NCBI GenBank assembly: GCA_023053685.1
Contig: JALIGW010000005.1
Span: 24,890,001 to 24,954,000 of the forward strand
Source of the DNA: Diadophis punctatus similis
Lineage: Eukaryota; Chordata; Lepidosauria; Squamata; Dipsadidae
Direction of reading: 5' to 3'
DNA: 64,000 nt
Position numbers and translations under genes: made by a program. The notes beneath the pieces were generated by a model. The model saw only the letters and a list, made by a program, of their open reading frames with translations, ran no database searches and was not told the origin of the DNA. Positions 1-11,871 of the stretch are shown here, in pieces. Numbering within the stretch: position 1 is the first letter of the stretch; the number at the start of each line of letters is the position of its first letter.

Positions 1-483
1 ATTTGTACAGTTTTGCCAGAATCATTTCTGTAAGGAACTGCAGCTTTTATTGCCCATTTTCTTATCTATGATTGGAATAATTGTGTTGGTATCTATTATA
101 ATACATAGGTTTCCCTTTTTGAAAAGAGAGTCTATGGTTCCTATGGTACCCAATATACCACAATATCTCTGTTAGGGATTTCATTTTATTGATTGTCATT
201 GCAATTCAAATGCAGAATTGTTCTGCCTTATAATAGAGTTGGCTTTATATTTTCTGTAAGTTATATTTTCTATAGATTTCATTTTTTCCCTAGCAATGCT
301 TACTTAGGTTGTTTGACTTTGCGTTATAAGAATAACAATAACAATATGAGGACATGTAAATGTCTGTACACTTTTATAAGAGATCTAGAAACATGTTTAT
401 GCTTCACTAATGTAATGCTGATAAATTCAAGTTCAGCTCAAGGTTTGCTGTTGCTACATACAGTAGATAAAACCTATTTTTTA
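1..483. other. AT-rich DNA, no gene recognised
   Basis: No feature is recognised. A 129-codon open frame (193-582) runs out of this stretch into the neighbouring LINE tail and has no recognisable domain, so I treat it as chance. Confidence 0.5.
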
Positions 484-1095
484 AAATTTTATTTATTTAT
501 TTGTCAAGTACGTATTGGTAATATACATAGATATAACATTGTTTATATACATAAGATGGGTACTGATAAGAAGGAACATTAGGACAGGGACGGTAGTCAC
601 ACTGGTGCCCTTATGCACGCCCCTTACTGACCTCTTAGGAATCGGGTGAGGTCAACAGTGGACAGTCTAAGGGTAAAGTTTTGGGGGTTTGGTGACAAAA
701 CCACAGAGTCAGGTAGTGAGTTCCAGGCATTAACCACTCTGTTGCTAAAGTCGTATTTTCTACAGTCAAGTTTGGAGCGGTTCACTTTGAGTTTGTATCT
801 GTTGTGTGCTCGTGTATTGTTGTGGTTGAAGCTGAAGTAGTCGTTGACAGGAAGGATGTGTAGCAGATAATTTTATGAGCTATGCTTAGGTCGTGCCGAA
901 GGCGACGTAGTTCTAAGCTTTCTAAGCCCAGGATTTCAAGTCTGGTTGCGTAAGGTATTCTGTTGCGAGTAGAGGAGTTGAGGACTCTTCTCGTAAAATA
1001 TCTCTGAACACTTTCTAATGTATTTATGTCCGATATGCGGTGTGGGTTCCAGACAGATGAGCTGTATTCAAGGATTGGTCTAGCATCTTTTTTAT
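484..1095 (-). mobile_element. CR1/L2-group LINE, 3' fragment with RT C-terminal remnant
   Basis: Read on the minus strand, 1085 to about 850 gives a continuous peptide typical of the end of a non-LTR retrotransposon ORF2: ARPILEYSSSVWNPH, then a 'RRVLNSSTRNRIPYATRL' block and 'LGLESLELRRLRHDL'. A one-base frame change near 860-830 is needed to continue into 'FSNRVVNAWNSLPDSVV', the usual C-terminal block of L2/CR1-type LINEs. The 3' UTR follows and ends in TTTAT-rich sequence near 484. The copy is 5'-truncated near 1095 and frameshifted, so it is a dead relic. Three other fragments of the same 3' UTR occur near 2162, 29095 and 55377. The clade assignment (L2 versus a CR1 subfamily) is uncertain. 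Confidence 0.75.
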
Positions 1096-1743
1096 GTGTG
1101 CATCTATTTCTTAACTACCAAGAAACACTTGGATTGGTGTAGCCCATTTGTAAGCATTTGTTAAAGGATGAGGGAGCATTTAGAGAAACTGAGCGGTGCC
1201 AAATGTGGGCTATTAAGTGTTAAGTTTTAGGAGAGGCACAGACTTCTACAAAACCAGACTCTTCCTATCCCTTCAAATGGAAGGGACATATGCTTAATAG
1301 CAACAAAATGGTGCACTTAAGTTTTCAAGCAGAGAATATTCCCCCCTTTGTTATGAAAGAGAACAACAGTCTCTAGCACAACCATATGTTTTCTCACTAG
1401 CAACTTACAGCTTCTTCTACAGTCATCAAACCATTGTTGTGCCAAAATATTTTTTATCACTTCAGCAATGGCTGGATAATGCTGTGAAGACATTATAACT
1501 CACCAGTGTGGAATTAGTCCTCAAAGCTGTAACAATAAAATCACAACAAAGGAGGAATTACAATACTGAGAGAAAATAATTTCTCAGGGGCAGCTGTGTT
1601 GGTTGTTTGCAGCAAAAGAACACTGCCTTGTTACTCCACTCTGTTAAGATATTTCTCTGTTTAGAGAGGAAGAGAAAGAGGTACTCTGAAGTCAATTTAA
1701 AATGATAGTCATAAAGTTGGAAGGAATTATTTAGGGTATAGAT
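1096..1743. other. Unique-looking AT-rich DNA
   Basis: I see no ORF with recognisable motifs, no RNA gene and no clear repeat here. Confidence 0.5.
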
Positions 1744-2043
<300 letters not shown>

Positions 2044-2161
2044 CCTCTATTCGTAATTGATTTAATCAGATTCATAACTTTAGCCATATGGCTTGCCATG
2101 AAAAATTAAAGTTCTGCTCAAGTCCAGAAATTGCTTTATTCTAGATTTTTTTGCTACTACT

Positions 2162-2335
2162 GTATATGTTTTATTTATTTTTATTTTGTTTATTTATTTT
2201 GTCAAACATGTACAGGATAGTAGTTGTTTTGTATAAACATAAGTTAAAAAAGTACCGATACAAGAGAACAATAGGACAGTAGGACAGGGACTGTAGACAC
2301 AGTGGTGCTCTTATGCACGTCCCTTATTATATATC
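2162..2335 (-). mobile_element. LINE 3' UTR fragment, same family as 484-1095
   Basis: TTTATT-rich tail followed by 'TTGTCAAACATGTACAGG' and 'GGACAGGGACTGTAGACAC', matching the 3' UTR of the LINE at 484-1095 and ending at the same kind of 'CTTATGCACG' segment. It carries no coding sequence. Confidence 0.7.
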
Positions 2336-4496
2336 TAAGATATGGATAACGGAGTAAGGACTCATCTTTACATCCCACTTATCCTGGCATTTCTAACTCT
2401 TTGTACAAATCCTCATGATGCCATGGGTGACCCTTTGCAGAAGTGTCCTACAGTAATCTTTCATTTATTCCACAGTTCTGTTGTTAAACCGTGGTCTTTC
2501 ATCTTCATCTGACATAAACATTGCCATAGGAATAATCTATGATGCTTCAGTGATGATGGTGGACATTTCATTTTGCTGTAGGGACAGGTCCTTCCCTCTA
2601 TAGCACCTTCTAGCTTGACTTGCAAGAGTGCCAGAGGAATATATTGTCTAGTATAACATATGAGATTTGTGTTGCCTAGTACTGTTTAGGCATTCTGCAG
2701 GCTCTTTATGTACCTGAATTTGGCAGACTTCTGAAGAATAGTAGACCTAATTTTAATCACCTGAACATTAATTCCTACAAAAATAGTGTAAGATCTGTTT
2801 GGAAAAAGTATGTCTCATGGAGCTATGAATTATTGGAAGTAACATGAAATGTAAACCTAGTAAGTAAGCAAGGAAGTCAGTGAAGGTTGGGCAGCTATCC
2901 TAATTTTCTCCCTCTCCCTTTCCCCTCTCCCTCCCTCTCCCTCCCTCTCTCCCTCCCCCCCATTCCCCCCCCCCACAGACACGTTGGTTGATTTAAACAG
3001 AGAAACAGATGTGTTGCTGGTTATGTCCCAAATGAAGTACAAGTTTTTCACTAGTCCTGTTGAGAACTTATTTCATGTGACTGTCCATTCCATTGACTTT
3101 ATTGTTTGCTGGTTGGGAAGGATGTTCCATTTGGATTCTCCCAATGCATTTTGTGTATTCCATGGGTTATATCAGGTTTGGCTCCTGACTTCCAGAATTC
3201 CCTTTTATTGGCCTATACATGTAAATGATTTTAGCTAAAGATTCTTAAGGCTATTTCTTACTTATCATTAAGCGAATGGTTTCTAAAATTCATTGAGATG
3301 ATTTTGCTAATTCTGAGCTCTGCTGTAATTATGAGATCCTAAAAGGAATACAATATGACGATTTACGTTAACCAGAAAGTTGTAATGAGAAATTTTCAGA
3401 TGATGGTCCTATTTTACTGTTGGTACCTAAGCAGTCTGGATGAAATGTATTATTTACTGCACCATTGGCAAAACTCTGAAATTTTCCTTTTCACTTGCTT
3501 TAATGCTGGTTGCCTGTTGCCTGAATATATAAATAATAATCCTCTGATATCCTTGGCATGTCTTGAATTATAATTCATGCCAGATCTTTCATTATATGAA
3601 ACACCAAGCAGAATAAATATACACACATAAAATAACTGACATAAAATGAAAATCACCTAATGCTTCTCTGTTTACTGCTCCAATTTACATAAAATCAAAT
3701 ATATGACTAGTATGCCGTATATTTGAAGTTAGAGATTTTTTTATCCAATTTATACCAGCAGTACACAATATTGCAAATTCCCTAACCAGCTCACTCTTGT
3801 AGAAAGCTTTCTTGATGGGGAAAATGTAAACTAATTATTAAAATATGTTCCTTCAGGGTACTTTGTGGTTTGCTGGTTAGAAAACAATTTAAACTCTCAA
3901 ATATTTCAGATTGATGTCTTAAGGCATAAGAAATAAGAGAACTAAAAAAAAATCCTCTCAGATTGAGGGAAATATGTGTTGGAAATGCCTGGCCTTAGAA
4001 AACTTAATTATAATCAACTTTGTGATGAACATGACTATGCTTGTTTGCTTGATGCAATTTCTGCCTTTCTTTTATGACACACATGTACTTGGTCTCCTTG
4101 ATTCTCATCAATATAATATAACCTTGTGATCTTGCTTTTCAGTTGGTTCTTTAGATTAAAACCTTCCATTTTTGCATCTTTGTTTTTCTTTTCACACAGT
4201 GTTATTAGTTCCTTGTTCCCTACTTCTTGCATCTGTTTAAAATCACCACCTTTTGTTATTTGAGGATTGTGATATGCCTATTCTTTTTTCTCTTTGGTTT
4301 GCTAAGTTTTAATGTCCATAAAAGCTTTCTTTTCCAGTGCTTGGCATTTGGCAAATAAAAGTTAAATAAGATATCATCATATTCTTGTGAGAAAAGTGTA
4401 TATTTTGAGCATATCATGGGTGTACTTTGAATCAGAGAAAATTTGTTGTTCCTTTTAGTTGGGTTCCATATTCCATGTGTGGGATCTCATTTGTCA
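2336..4496. other. AT-rich DNA with a pyrimidine tract, no gene recognised
   Basis: Contains a C/T-only tract at about 2907-2976 (CCCT/CTCC repeats and C runs). The remaining sequence has only short open frames without domains; the longest (2984-3238, 3355-3573) have no recognisable homology. Confidence 0.5.
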
Positions 4497-4636
4497 TGTC
4501 TATGTCTATGTCCATGTCCATGTCCATGTCCATGTCCATATCCATGTCTATCTCTCTCTCATCTCTCTCTCTCCCTCTCTCCCTCTCTCTCCCCCCTCTC
4601 CCTCCCTCTCTCTTCTCTCTCTTCTGTCTCTCTCTG

Positions 4637-4667
<31 letters not shown>

Positions 4668-4742
4668 GTTTCTGTCTCTCTCTGTCTTTCTGTCTCTCTC
4701 TGTCTCTGTCTCTCTGTCTCTCTCTCTGTCTCTCTCTCTGTC

Positions 4743-4811
<69 letters not shown>

Positions 4812-4822
4812 GTCTCTCTCTG

Positions 4823-4884
<62 letters not shown>

Positions 4885-4885
4885 C
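4497..4885. repeat. Compound TGTCCA / CT-rich / TGTC microsatellite
   Basis: A hexamer-like TGTCCA array (about 4497-4549), then CT dinucleotides interrupted by GTCT units, then a clean TGTC tetramer run near 4820-4870. It abuts a minus-strand SINE relic at 4886, mirroring the SINE plus (GA)n(GACA)n arrangement at 1744-2042. The long open frames across it (for example 4432-5502 on the minus strand) are low-complexity artefacts. Confidence 0.95.
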
Positions 4886-5490
4886 TTTTGAGTCAGTCTT
4901 GATGCCTGGCAACAAGGGTCTATGACCGTGGTGGCGAACCTATGGCACGCGTGCCAGAGCTGGCACGCGGAGCCATAGAAGCCGGCACGCGAGGGTTCCC
5001 ACCGGCAAACCGGAAGTGCGAAAAAACGCACTTCCGGTTTGCCGGTGTGCTGTTTTTTGCACTCCGGAGGGTTCAGGGAAGCTCCCTGAAGCTCCGGAAT
5101 GCAAAAAACTACAAAAACGGACAAACCGGAAGTGCACTTTTTCGCACTTCCGGTTTGTCCGTTTTGTAGTTTTTTGCGTTCCGGAGCTTCAGGGAGCTTC
5201 CCTGAACCCTCCGAAGTGCAAAAAACAGCATACTGACAAACCGGAAGTGCATTTTTTCGCACGTCCGGTTTGCCGGTTTCGTCGTTCCAGGCTCCGGTAA
5301 GCCTTTGTGCGGGGGTGGGGGTGTGTGCGCATGCGCAGGGGGCAGCATGGGGGGGTGTTGTGTGCATGCGTGGGGGGGAAGGGAATGGGTGTGGGCAAGC
5401 GAGCGCGTGCCAGCGCGCCACCCCTTTTTCGGCACGCGAGCCGAAAAAGGTTCGCCACCACTGGTCTATGACAATTCTCTGTGGCCAACT
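4886..5490 (-). mobile_element. SINE relic (minus), split by a hAT miniature element
   Basis: Flanks 4886-4925 and 5464-5490 read together as a minus-strand SINE segment (CAGTCTTGATGCCTGGCAAC ... ATTCTCTGTGGCC). The same order occurs in the minus-strand SINE at 10828 ('CCAGTCTTGGCATCTGGCAAC' ... 'CTCTGTAGTTTCC'). The hAT-B element 4926-5463 sits inside it, with a duplicated target. Confidence 0.55.
4926..5463. mobile_element. hAT-type miniature transposon, family B, 538 bp, palindromic
   Basis: The ends are inverted repeats: left CCGTGGTGGCGAACC, right GGTTCGCCACCACTG. It is flanked by a perfect 8-bp target duplication GTCTATGA (4918-4925 and 5464-5471), the length expected for hAT transposases. 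The core 5001-5277 is a near-perfect palindrome centred near 5139, itself built of three smaller palindromes. Each small palindrome has opposed ACCGGAAGTG cores (5009-5018, 5029-5038, 5125-5134, 5145-5154, 5240-5249; the sixth, 5260-5269, is degraded). It has no transposase. Shorter relatives lie at 18225-18565 and about 22070-22334. Confidence 0.9.
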
Positions 5491-5858
5491 CGCCATGGCC
5501 AACTCACCATGGCCACCTTGCCGCAGTCAACTCTCCGTGTGGGACAACTTGCCATGGCCAGCTTGCAGTGGAACAACTTGCTGCGGGACAAGATTTACAC
5601 TAATATTAAAGAAATGGTGGAATAGAATCATTAAAAAAGGATGCAAAAGGAAGACAAAATGAAAAGTGAATGACAAAAATTAAAATATTTTAAATTTATT
5701 TTAAATAATTAAATTGAATTGTTAACTTGTTCTGCAGTGAATAGCCCCGTGGTGAGTTGCCTGTGGCAAGTTGTCCCATGGCAAGTTGGTCCTGGTGAGT
5801 TAGCCACAGCGAGTTGGCCATGGAGAGGTCAGTGGTGAATTGTCCCATTCCGTGGTAA
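5484..5858. repeat. Unclassified element with long imperfect inverted arms
   Basis: The left arm (about 5484-5590) repeats units such as GCCAACTCGCCATGGCC and CAACTTGCCATGG. The right arm (about 5745-5858) carries their complements (GGCAAGTTGTCCCATGG, GCGAGTTGGCCATGG). The centre is AT-rich. It has no coding capacity. This could be a miniature transposon with subterminal repeats; the exact ends and target duplication are unclear. Confidence 0.5.
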
Positions 5859-6109
5859 CAAATGCCCACGGTTTCTTGGCAAAATTTTCAAAAATGGTTT
5901 GCGTATACCTTCTTAGGGTTGGGATAGAATGACTGGCCCAAAGTAATTTTGTTAGCTTTATGCCTAAGCTTTATGATTTATTGGTCACAGTCTCTTGGTT
6001 TCTAGATTGGTACCTTATCCTCTACTGGCTCTCATAATAATGTTAGGCTTTTAGATTTGTATGAATTTTATCACAGTGCACATTAACTTTTTTTATTAAG
6101 ATAAGTTTA
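5859..6109. other. AT-rich spacer
   Basis: I see nothing recognisable. Confidence 0.5.
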
Positions 6110-6110
6110 G

Positions 6111-6165
6111 AATAGAATGGAATGGAATGGAATGGAACGGAATGGAACGGAACAGAACAGAACAG
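6111..6165. repeat. GGAAT pentanucleotide array at CR1 tail
   Basis: AGAAT units grade into GGAAT and then GGAAC/AGAAC at the terminus of the minus-strand CR1. The tail position suggests seeding by LINE insertion. Confidence 0.85.
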
Positions 6166-6279
6166 AGTTGGAAGGGACCTTGAAGGTCTTCTAGTCCAAC
6201 CCCCTGCTCAAGCAGGAGACCCTATACCATTTCAGACAAATGATTGTCCAATCTCTTCTTTAAAACTTTCAGTGTTGGG

Positions 6280-6648
6280 CAAGGGCGGGTTGCTTACTTA
6301 CTGATACCGGTGCGCTGTGCGTGCACTCCACATTTTGTGCGTGTGCACGCACTCGCTACGCACACATGCCCCCTCGCACAATTTCGGTGAGATTTTGCTT
6401 CTGCGCATGTGCGGAAGGAAAATCTTGCTGAAATCTCGTGCGCTCGTGCATCCCCTCGCAAGATTTTGGCAAGATTTTGCTTCCGCGCATGCACAGAAGC
6501 AAAAAAGCTGAAAAATTCTTTTAAAAAGATGGCGATGCGTGCGACTGTCCGGCGAAGACGGCACTGGAGCAGTCGCATGCAAATTGCGTAATCGACGGGT
6601 CCCTACCGGAGCTGCGCACTGGACTGCGCCGTTAGGAACCCACCCCTG
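6280..6648. mobile_element. hAT-type miniature transposon, family A, 369 bp
   Basis: Starts CAAGGGCGGGTTGC and ends GGAACCCACCCCTG, with a perfect 8-bp target duplication GTGTTGGG (6272-6279 and 6649-6656). It is inserted into the CR1 3' end, which resumes directly after the duplication. Internal units carry GCGCATG-type palindromes (6403-6412, 6485-6494). It has no transposase. Two longer copies, 24414-24838 and 28510-28920, share the ends. Open frames such as 6298-6660 are shadows of this GC-rich repeat. Confidence 0.92.
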
Positions 6649-6838
6649 GTGTTGGGGCATTTACAACTTCTGAAGGCAAGTTGTTTCACTGATTAATTCC
6701 TAACTGTCAGGAAATGTCTCCTTAGTTCTAGGTTGCTTCCCTCCTTGATTACTTTCTTTCTATTGCTTCTTGTCCTGCCCTCAGATACTTTGGAGAATAG
6801 ATTGATCCCTCTTCTTTGTGGCAACTCCTGAACATTTT

Positions 6839-8501
6839 AATTGAAGAATGTTCTAGTTTATCATTAAAATGTTTTAGTTTAACATTTTAGTTCATGTTGT
6901 ATTCTGCTAATCTTTTATATTAACTTTTTGGTTTAGAATATACTTTGACTTTAGTGTTTTCTAAGAGCTTGGCACTCACTTTGGTGGGTAGTAAAATTTT
7001 AAGATGATCTCTTTGGGTCAATGTGTCATTTTCATCTTGACAATCACATTGAACCATTGTGATAGTATGTAACAGGAGGAGATTGAGAACTATAACTTAG
7101 ATATGCCCTTTATGGTAACTATGGAAGTATTGGATATAAACAAATCTGAAGCTCAGTTAGGGTTCATCTTCCCTAATCATGCTTGGAAGATGAGTGTCAG
7201 CTTGCATAGAGCATGGAATCTGATCATATTTGTTTCTATATTGTTAATCACTATAGTTTTATAAGGTGAGCTACATTCTTTAACTGAATTTATGTGTGTC
7301 CTGTTAAGTATATCAACATTCAGAAAATGTACATAGCAGTTACACCTGTTTCCTGAATATGTGGTTTCTGGCTAAGACTACAGTTCCGAAGAAAAATTGT
7401 CTCTGAATTTCCTAGATAAGGAAATTAGGAATATTACTCATTTGTACAATGTTGATATCACTTCTTGCCAAGATAGTGATATGGCATTCTGACATTGATT
7501 TCTAACCCACCTTGCTAGTGGAATGTATTGCTCTCATTAGTGCATGTTCATGAGTGCACATCATGGTTGGATGATGAATAGCTAATACCATATATTTTTC
7601 ATTCTACTTCCTAAAATATAGGATTTTTTCTGGCAATCTGCCAACAATGGACCAATAAAATCTGGGTTTGGCAAAAAAACCCACACTTTTATGAAAGATG
7701 GGCATGGGGCAAACAAATAAGGGTTATATATCATCCTTCTGTTTTAATTTAAGCAGAAAAATCTGTTGTTTTGCAATACTAAAGGACCAGCAAAACTGTT
7801 TAAGTTTTATGTTGGGGTAACAGTAAACAAGTATCATGCAATGAAGGGAAAATTGCAGGTGTCAAATTATTCTATTGATGAAGTAGACAGCAAATAAGAA
7901 AAGCCTTGGGGTGGTGATAATAATCTGGAATAGTTTTTCCCAGCTTGGTGCCCTCACAATGCCAATGTGTCATGCCAATGATTGGCTTGTGGGGTAGGGG
8001 GTAGGAATGAAAATGGTGATCCAAAGCATTTGGAGAGCAAAGGGCTAAATAAGTCAGAGGAAGAGCTCTTCAGATGACCTGCCCAGAAGTGATCACTTTC
8101 AAAACTTGTCAAGTGCAGAAAATCAGGAGTCCAGGCAATTCAAATGAATATATAAGTTTGTTGCAAGCTTAAGTTGTCTACAAGAATCTGAACTACTAAC
8201 GGTCAAAGCAAATTGGCGGTAGATAAGAGTTGATGGAATTCAGGGTAGGTTGGACTTAGATCTTTTGTGGGCATGAAGGGATTCGAGACTGATGATGCAT
8301 TTGACCCCTCCCTTCGGTCAGCCTGAGATCTACTACAAAATTATTTGAACTCCACAGGACCAAACAGGATTAACTAACAATCCAGCATTCTTGAGTACAC
8401 ATAGCATAAAACTTAGAACTTTTCTTTTTGCCAATAAATGAGACTGTCCTTTGAATTTTTAGAGAATATTTTTTTAGTAAAAGTATAAAATTCATTTCAT
8501 A
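6839..8501. other. Unique-looking AT-rich DNA
   Basis: No ORF with recognisable motifs and no clear repeat. Confidence 0.5.
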
Positions 8502-8509
8502 ATTTATAG

Positions 8510-8643
8510 CAGGGGTGTCAAACAGGCGGCCTGTGGGGTGGATGCATCATGCACAGGCCATGTCTACCCCAGTTCCATAAATGGGGAAAACATCATGAAA
8601 TGTCACATAATGGCAACATGACACAGCGTTTTTGACACCTGTG
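8510..8643. mobile_element. hAT-type miniature element (CAGGGGTGTCAAAC ends)
   Basis: Begins CAGGGGTGTCAAACAGGC and ends TTTTTGACACCTGTG, giving inverted ends. Flanks ATTTATAG (8502-8509) and ATGTATAG (8644-8651) match at 7 of 8 positions, consistent with an aged hAT target duplication. It shares terminal sequence with 19171-19527. Confidence 0.75.
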
Positions 8644-8651
8644 ATGTATAG

Positions 8652-10827
8652 TGAGGAGTCTCAATGTATAAGTTAGGGTCCTTATTTGCCCCAAGGAAAA
8701 TTAGCTTTGAGCTTTAATCCCCATTTACCTTGCCATTTCCATAAAAGATAATTCCTGTAGTACAACATTTGGGAATCCCTGTGATATGTAATTTAATAAT
8801 CACAAATGAATTGTATATTTATTTGGTACCCCAATCTAATACCAAAGAAATGATGTCTTAATTCATGCAGGCAGTGTCACAAATCCATTTACTATTTTAT
8901 GGAATCTATTGTGAAGTTTGAAAAGTACAACTGTAAAGGATAATTGGCACAATTGTATGAGTTGTTTTCTATTTTTACTTTTTCAGATAGGTTATTTCTT
9001 GAAGGTCACATATTTTACTGCATTGTAGTGCTTTGTGACATTTGAAACATCCTAATATACACAGTTTAAAAGTTTAATGTTCCTTTAGGGGCATTTTAAA
9101 ACAAACTTATTATTCTAGTTAAAGTTTAATAGGGTTGTAGACCTCCATCCCCTTAATATTCTATGACAATGACTTAGGTCTGCTCATTCTGCTGTTCAAT
9201 AATAGAATTAGGCTGAAATCCTTCAGATTCCATGATTAGTAGGATTTATAACAGTGCTTGAACTGTTCCCAAAACATAAAACTGTATTATGAGACTTCAA
9301 AATTGTTTAGCAACTAAAAGTGAAGCTGGCTTCTTTGAAAAACAATTTGTTATACTGGGGTTGGAATAAAGATCTGGGAGACTAAGATGAAAATCTGTGG
9401 AAACTCACTGAATGATTTGAGGTCAATCCTTCACACTAAACCTAACTTATTGAAAAAAAGTTAGAGATGGGAGCACTGCGTAGGTTTTTTTGACGTCTTG
9501 GAGAAAATGTCAGGTATTAAATAGATAAAACATTTTCCAATCATTTGGGACATAGCTACTGTATGTATAGTAAAATTATAAGTAAAAGGTAGCAGAGGCT
9601 GGATGAAGCTTATCCAGAAGAGTCAGGATAGAAATGGATTCAAACATGTCACTAGACACGTTAAGGGAGATCAACAGGAATAGCAATTTTTATGGACCAT
9701 TCACACTTATTCAGACTGTTGACATTCTGAGGTAAATACTCCTTGAAAATGGCTGCCAGGTGGGATAGGCTCAACGAAGTAGCAAAGATTAATCAGATAT
9801 GTCTACTCAATATTGCATCAATTAGCTTCCATTGAATGTTTTCCATCATCCTTCCCCCCCCACCCCGGACATATTTTTAAACAAAAAGCAATATTACAAT
9901 CCTGTCAGTTTTGATGAGAAATCAATGAAAATTTAAGAATTATATAAAAATAAAACAATGCAGAAGATAAGTGCATTGATTTGTGACATGTTAGCTTTTG
10001 CAAAATGGGATCTTTCTTTAAGTCAAAGGAAGAGGACCTGCTTCAAGCTATAGGAAACAGATCTGCTCTAACCTCAGGACATATGGCACTGAGAGAAGTA
10101 GGAGGGACAGATTCTTTTCTTCTGCTGTCATTTTTTAAATGCAACAATCTCCTTCTTTGCTTCATTTGTCATATTAGAGGATATTTATGTGCACTATTAA
10201 CCAGAGAGTACTACCGGTATGTAACCCAGTTGAAGAGGTCATTGTCCATGCATTTAAACTCAAATGTTTACCATGTCAAAGGATAGCCTAAAATGTGCAC
10301 TTTCTCATCCTTGACACCCTGGAAATATTCTGTCTACATTTGCATGACATGTTGAACTTTAAATTGGCATGTTGCAGGCCGAAACTGAATTAGTTTATAG
10401 TTAGATGAATCGTATGAAAGCAAAAAATCAGGTTAACGGGAGAAAAAAGCCTCTGCTTACAGTGCAGAGATTAACAATCCCACCCAGTATTATGCATTGG
10501 TTCACAACTGGTATGTGATGAATATTGTCTAATTGAACATCCTCCTCCTCTCCTCTTTCTTCTTCCTCCTCCTCTCTTTGAAAGGCAGTCAGATGGCATG
10601 ACACCATCAATTTAATTTGTATTTATTATGGTCTTTAGCCAACAAATAAGGCAGAGATAAAAAGAAGAAAAGAATCAAAGTTTATAAACATAGATAAGCA
10701 TATACAACAATCTGTCTTAACTCTTACGGTGGATCCTCTTCCAACACCTAGAGTAAATTCTAATTAAAATAAGCTGGTAAAATGTCAGATGCACCTTCAC
10801 ACATTCCAGTGTGTGTATGCCTTCAAG
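8652..10827. other. Unique-looking AT-rich DNA
   Basis: One 93-codon ATG frame (10005-10286) has no recognisable domain or gene-like context. A short C-rich run lies near 9855. Nothing else is recognised. Confidence 0.45.
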
Positions 10828-11041
10828 CCAGTCTTGGCATCTGGCAACTACACGGACAAATCTCTGTAGTTTCCTTGGCATCATTTTCGGAAGTGATTTG
10901 CTACTGCCTTCTTCCTGTGGTTGAGAGAAAGGGAGTGGCTCAAAGTCATCCAGCTGGCTTTGTGTCTAAGGCAGAACTAGAATTCAGAGTCTCTTGATTT
11001 CTAGCCCAGTGCCTTTAACAACCACACCAAACTGGCTCTAC
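10828..11041 (-). mobile_element. tRNA-derived SINE, minus strand
   Basis: The right end is the complement of the SINE start (CCAAACTGGCTC). The body keeps 'TCTAGCCCAGTGCC' and 'CATCCAGCTGGCTTTGTG'. Same family as 1744-1938. Confidence 0.75.
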
Positions 11042-11871
11042 ATACCCTAATAAATCTACATTAAATAGTAAGCTTATTATTGGAAGGAGGGAGGGGGCGC
11101 TTAACAAAATTCTTTAACATTTGAGCTTTTCCTGGAGAAAGTGCTAAATCTTTGCTCTACTTGCATTGAGGTATTAAAATGGAAATAAAAATGAATGTAT
11201 CATTCTTGCCTGCTGTGTAGGATTTTTCTACAGCTTTTAGAGTTAAATGTTAAACACTCTGGGTGGTTTTTAAAGACATTTATGATTGCATCACTTCTCT
11301 GGAATTAGCATACTGCAAACACTAAGTGAATATTTCTTCACCCAGCAGTCTTAATGAGCCTATATGAGTCACGTTCATTTAATTTTGTTATTAAACAGGA
11401 GTACATCCAATCAGCTGGAGTTTAGATAAAATACTGTAGCTTCATAAGGTCCTAGTGCCAGAGCTCTACTTAGTTCTTGTTATTTAAATAGAAAATATAT
11501 TTTTGCAATTAGTTATTTTGCTATAATAATGTAATCATTTGATACTAATTATCGATACCATTGGTAAAAAATTCTGATTTTTAATTGTATGTAAGAATTA
11601 TACTGGCCTGTGACTGGAGCTCCTGCCTATTCTGCCTAAAGTAATTGTAATAGTTCCTAAAATTGTGAACTACTTTGGGTCCCTTTCCAGTATCAGTCCC
11701 TTCCGATGTCTAGAAATACAGATCGATCACCAGGACCTCATATCATCGAACAAAATAACAGAATTGGAAAGTCATCTAGTTCTTTCTACAGGAGAGAAGG
11801 ATCATATAAAAAGCTCACATTAATAGGCAAATGGCTAATAGGCCTTTTTATTGAAGAATGATAATTCACTG
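11042..11871. other. AT-rich DNA, nothing recognised
   Basis: No coding or repeat signature seen. Confidence 0.5.

Larger units (their letters stand above)
6110..6838 (-). mobile_element. CR1 LINE 3' end with GGAAT-type tail
   Basis: AGAGTTGGAAGGGACCTTG, 'TCTAGTCCAACCCCCTGC', 'GACAAATGATTGTCCAATC' and 'CAGGAAATGTCTCC' are the reverse complement of the CR1 LINE 3' region found in birds and reptiles. The element's tail (6111-6165) has become a GGAAT/GGAAC pentamer array. It is non-coding, 5'-truncated and interrupted by the hAT-A element at 6280-6648. A second copy is at 43625-44400. Confidence 0.85.

Noticed and set aside
4432..5502. A 356-codon minus-strand open frame
   Set aside because: Made of CT/TGTC microsatellite (RERERE, DRQTDRQ) fused to the palindromic hAT-B element; no domain.
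10005..10286. 93-codon ATG frame
   Set aside because: Composition and flanks look like random AT-rich DNA; no domain, no splice or promoter context.
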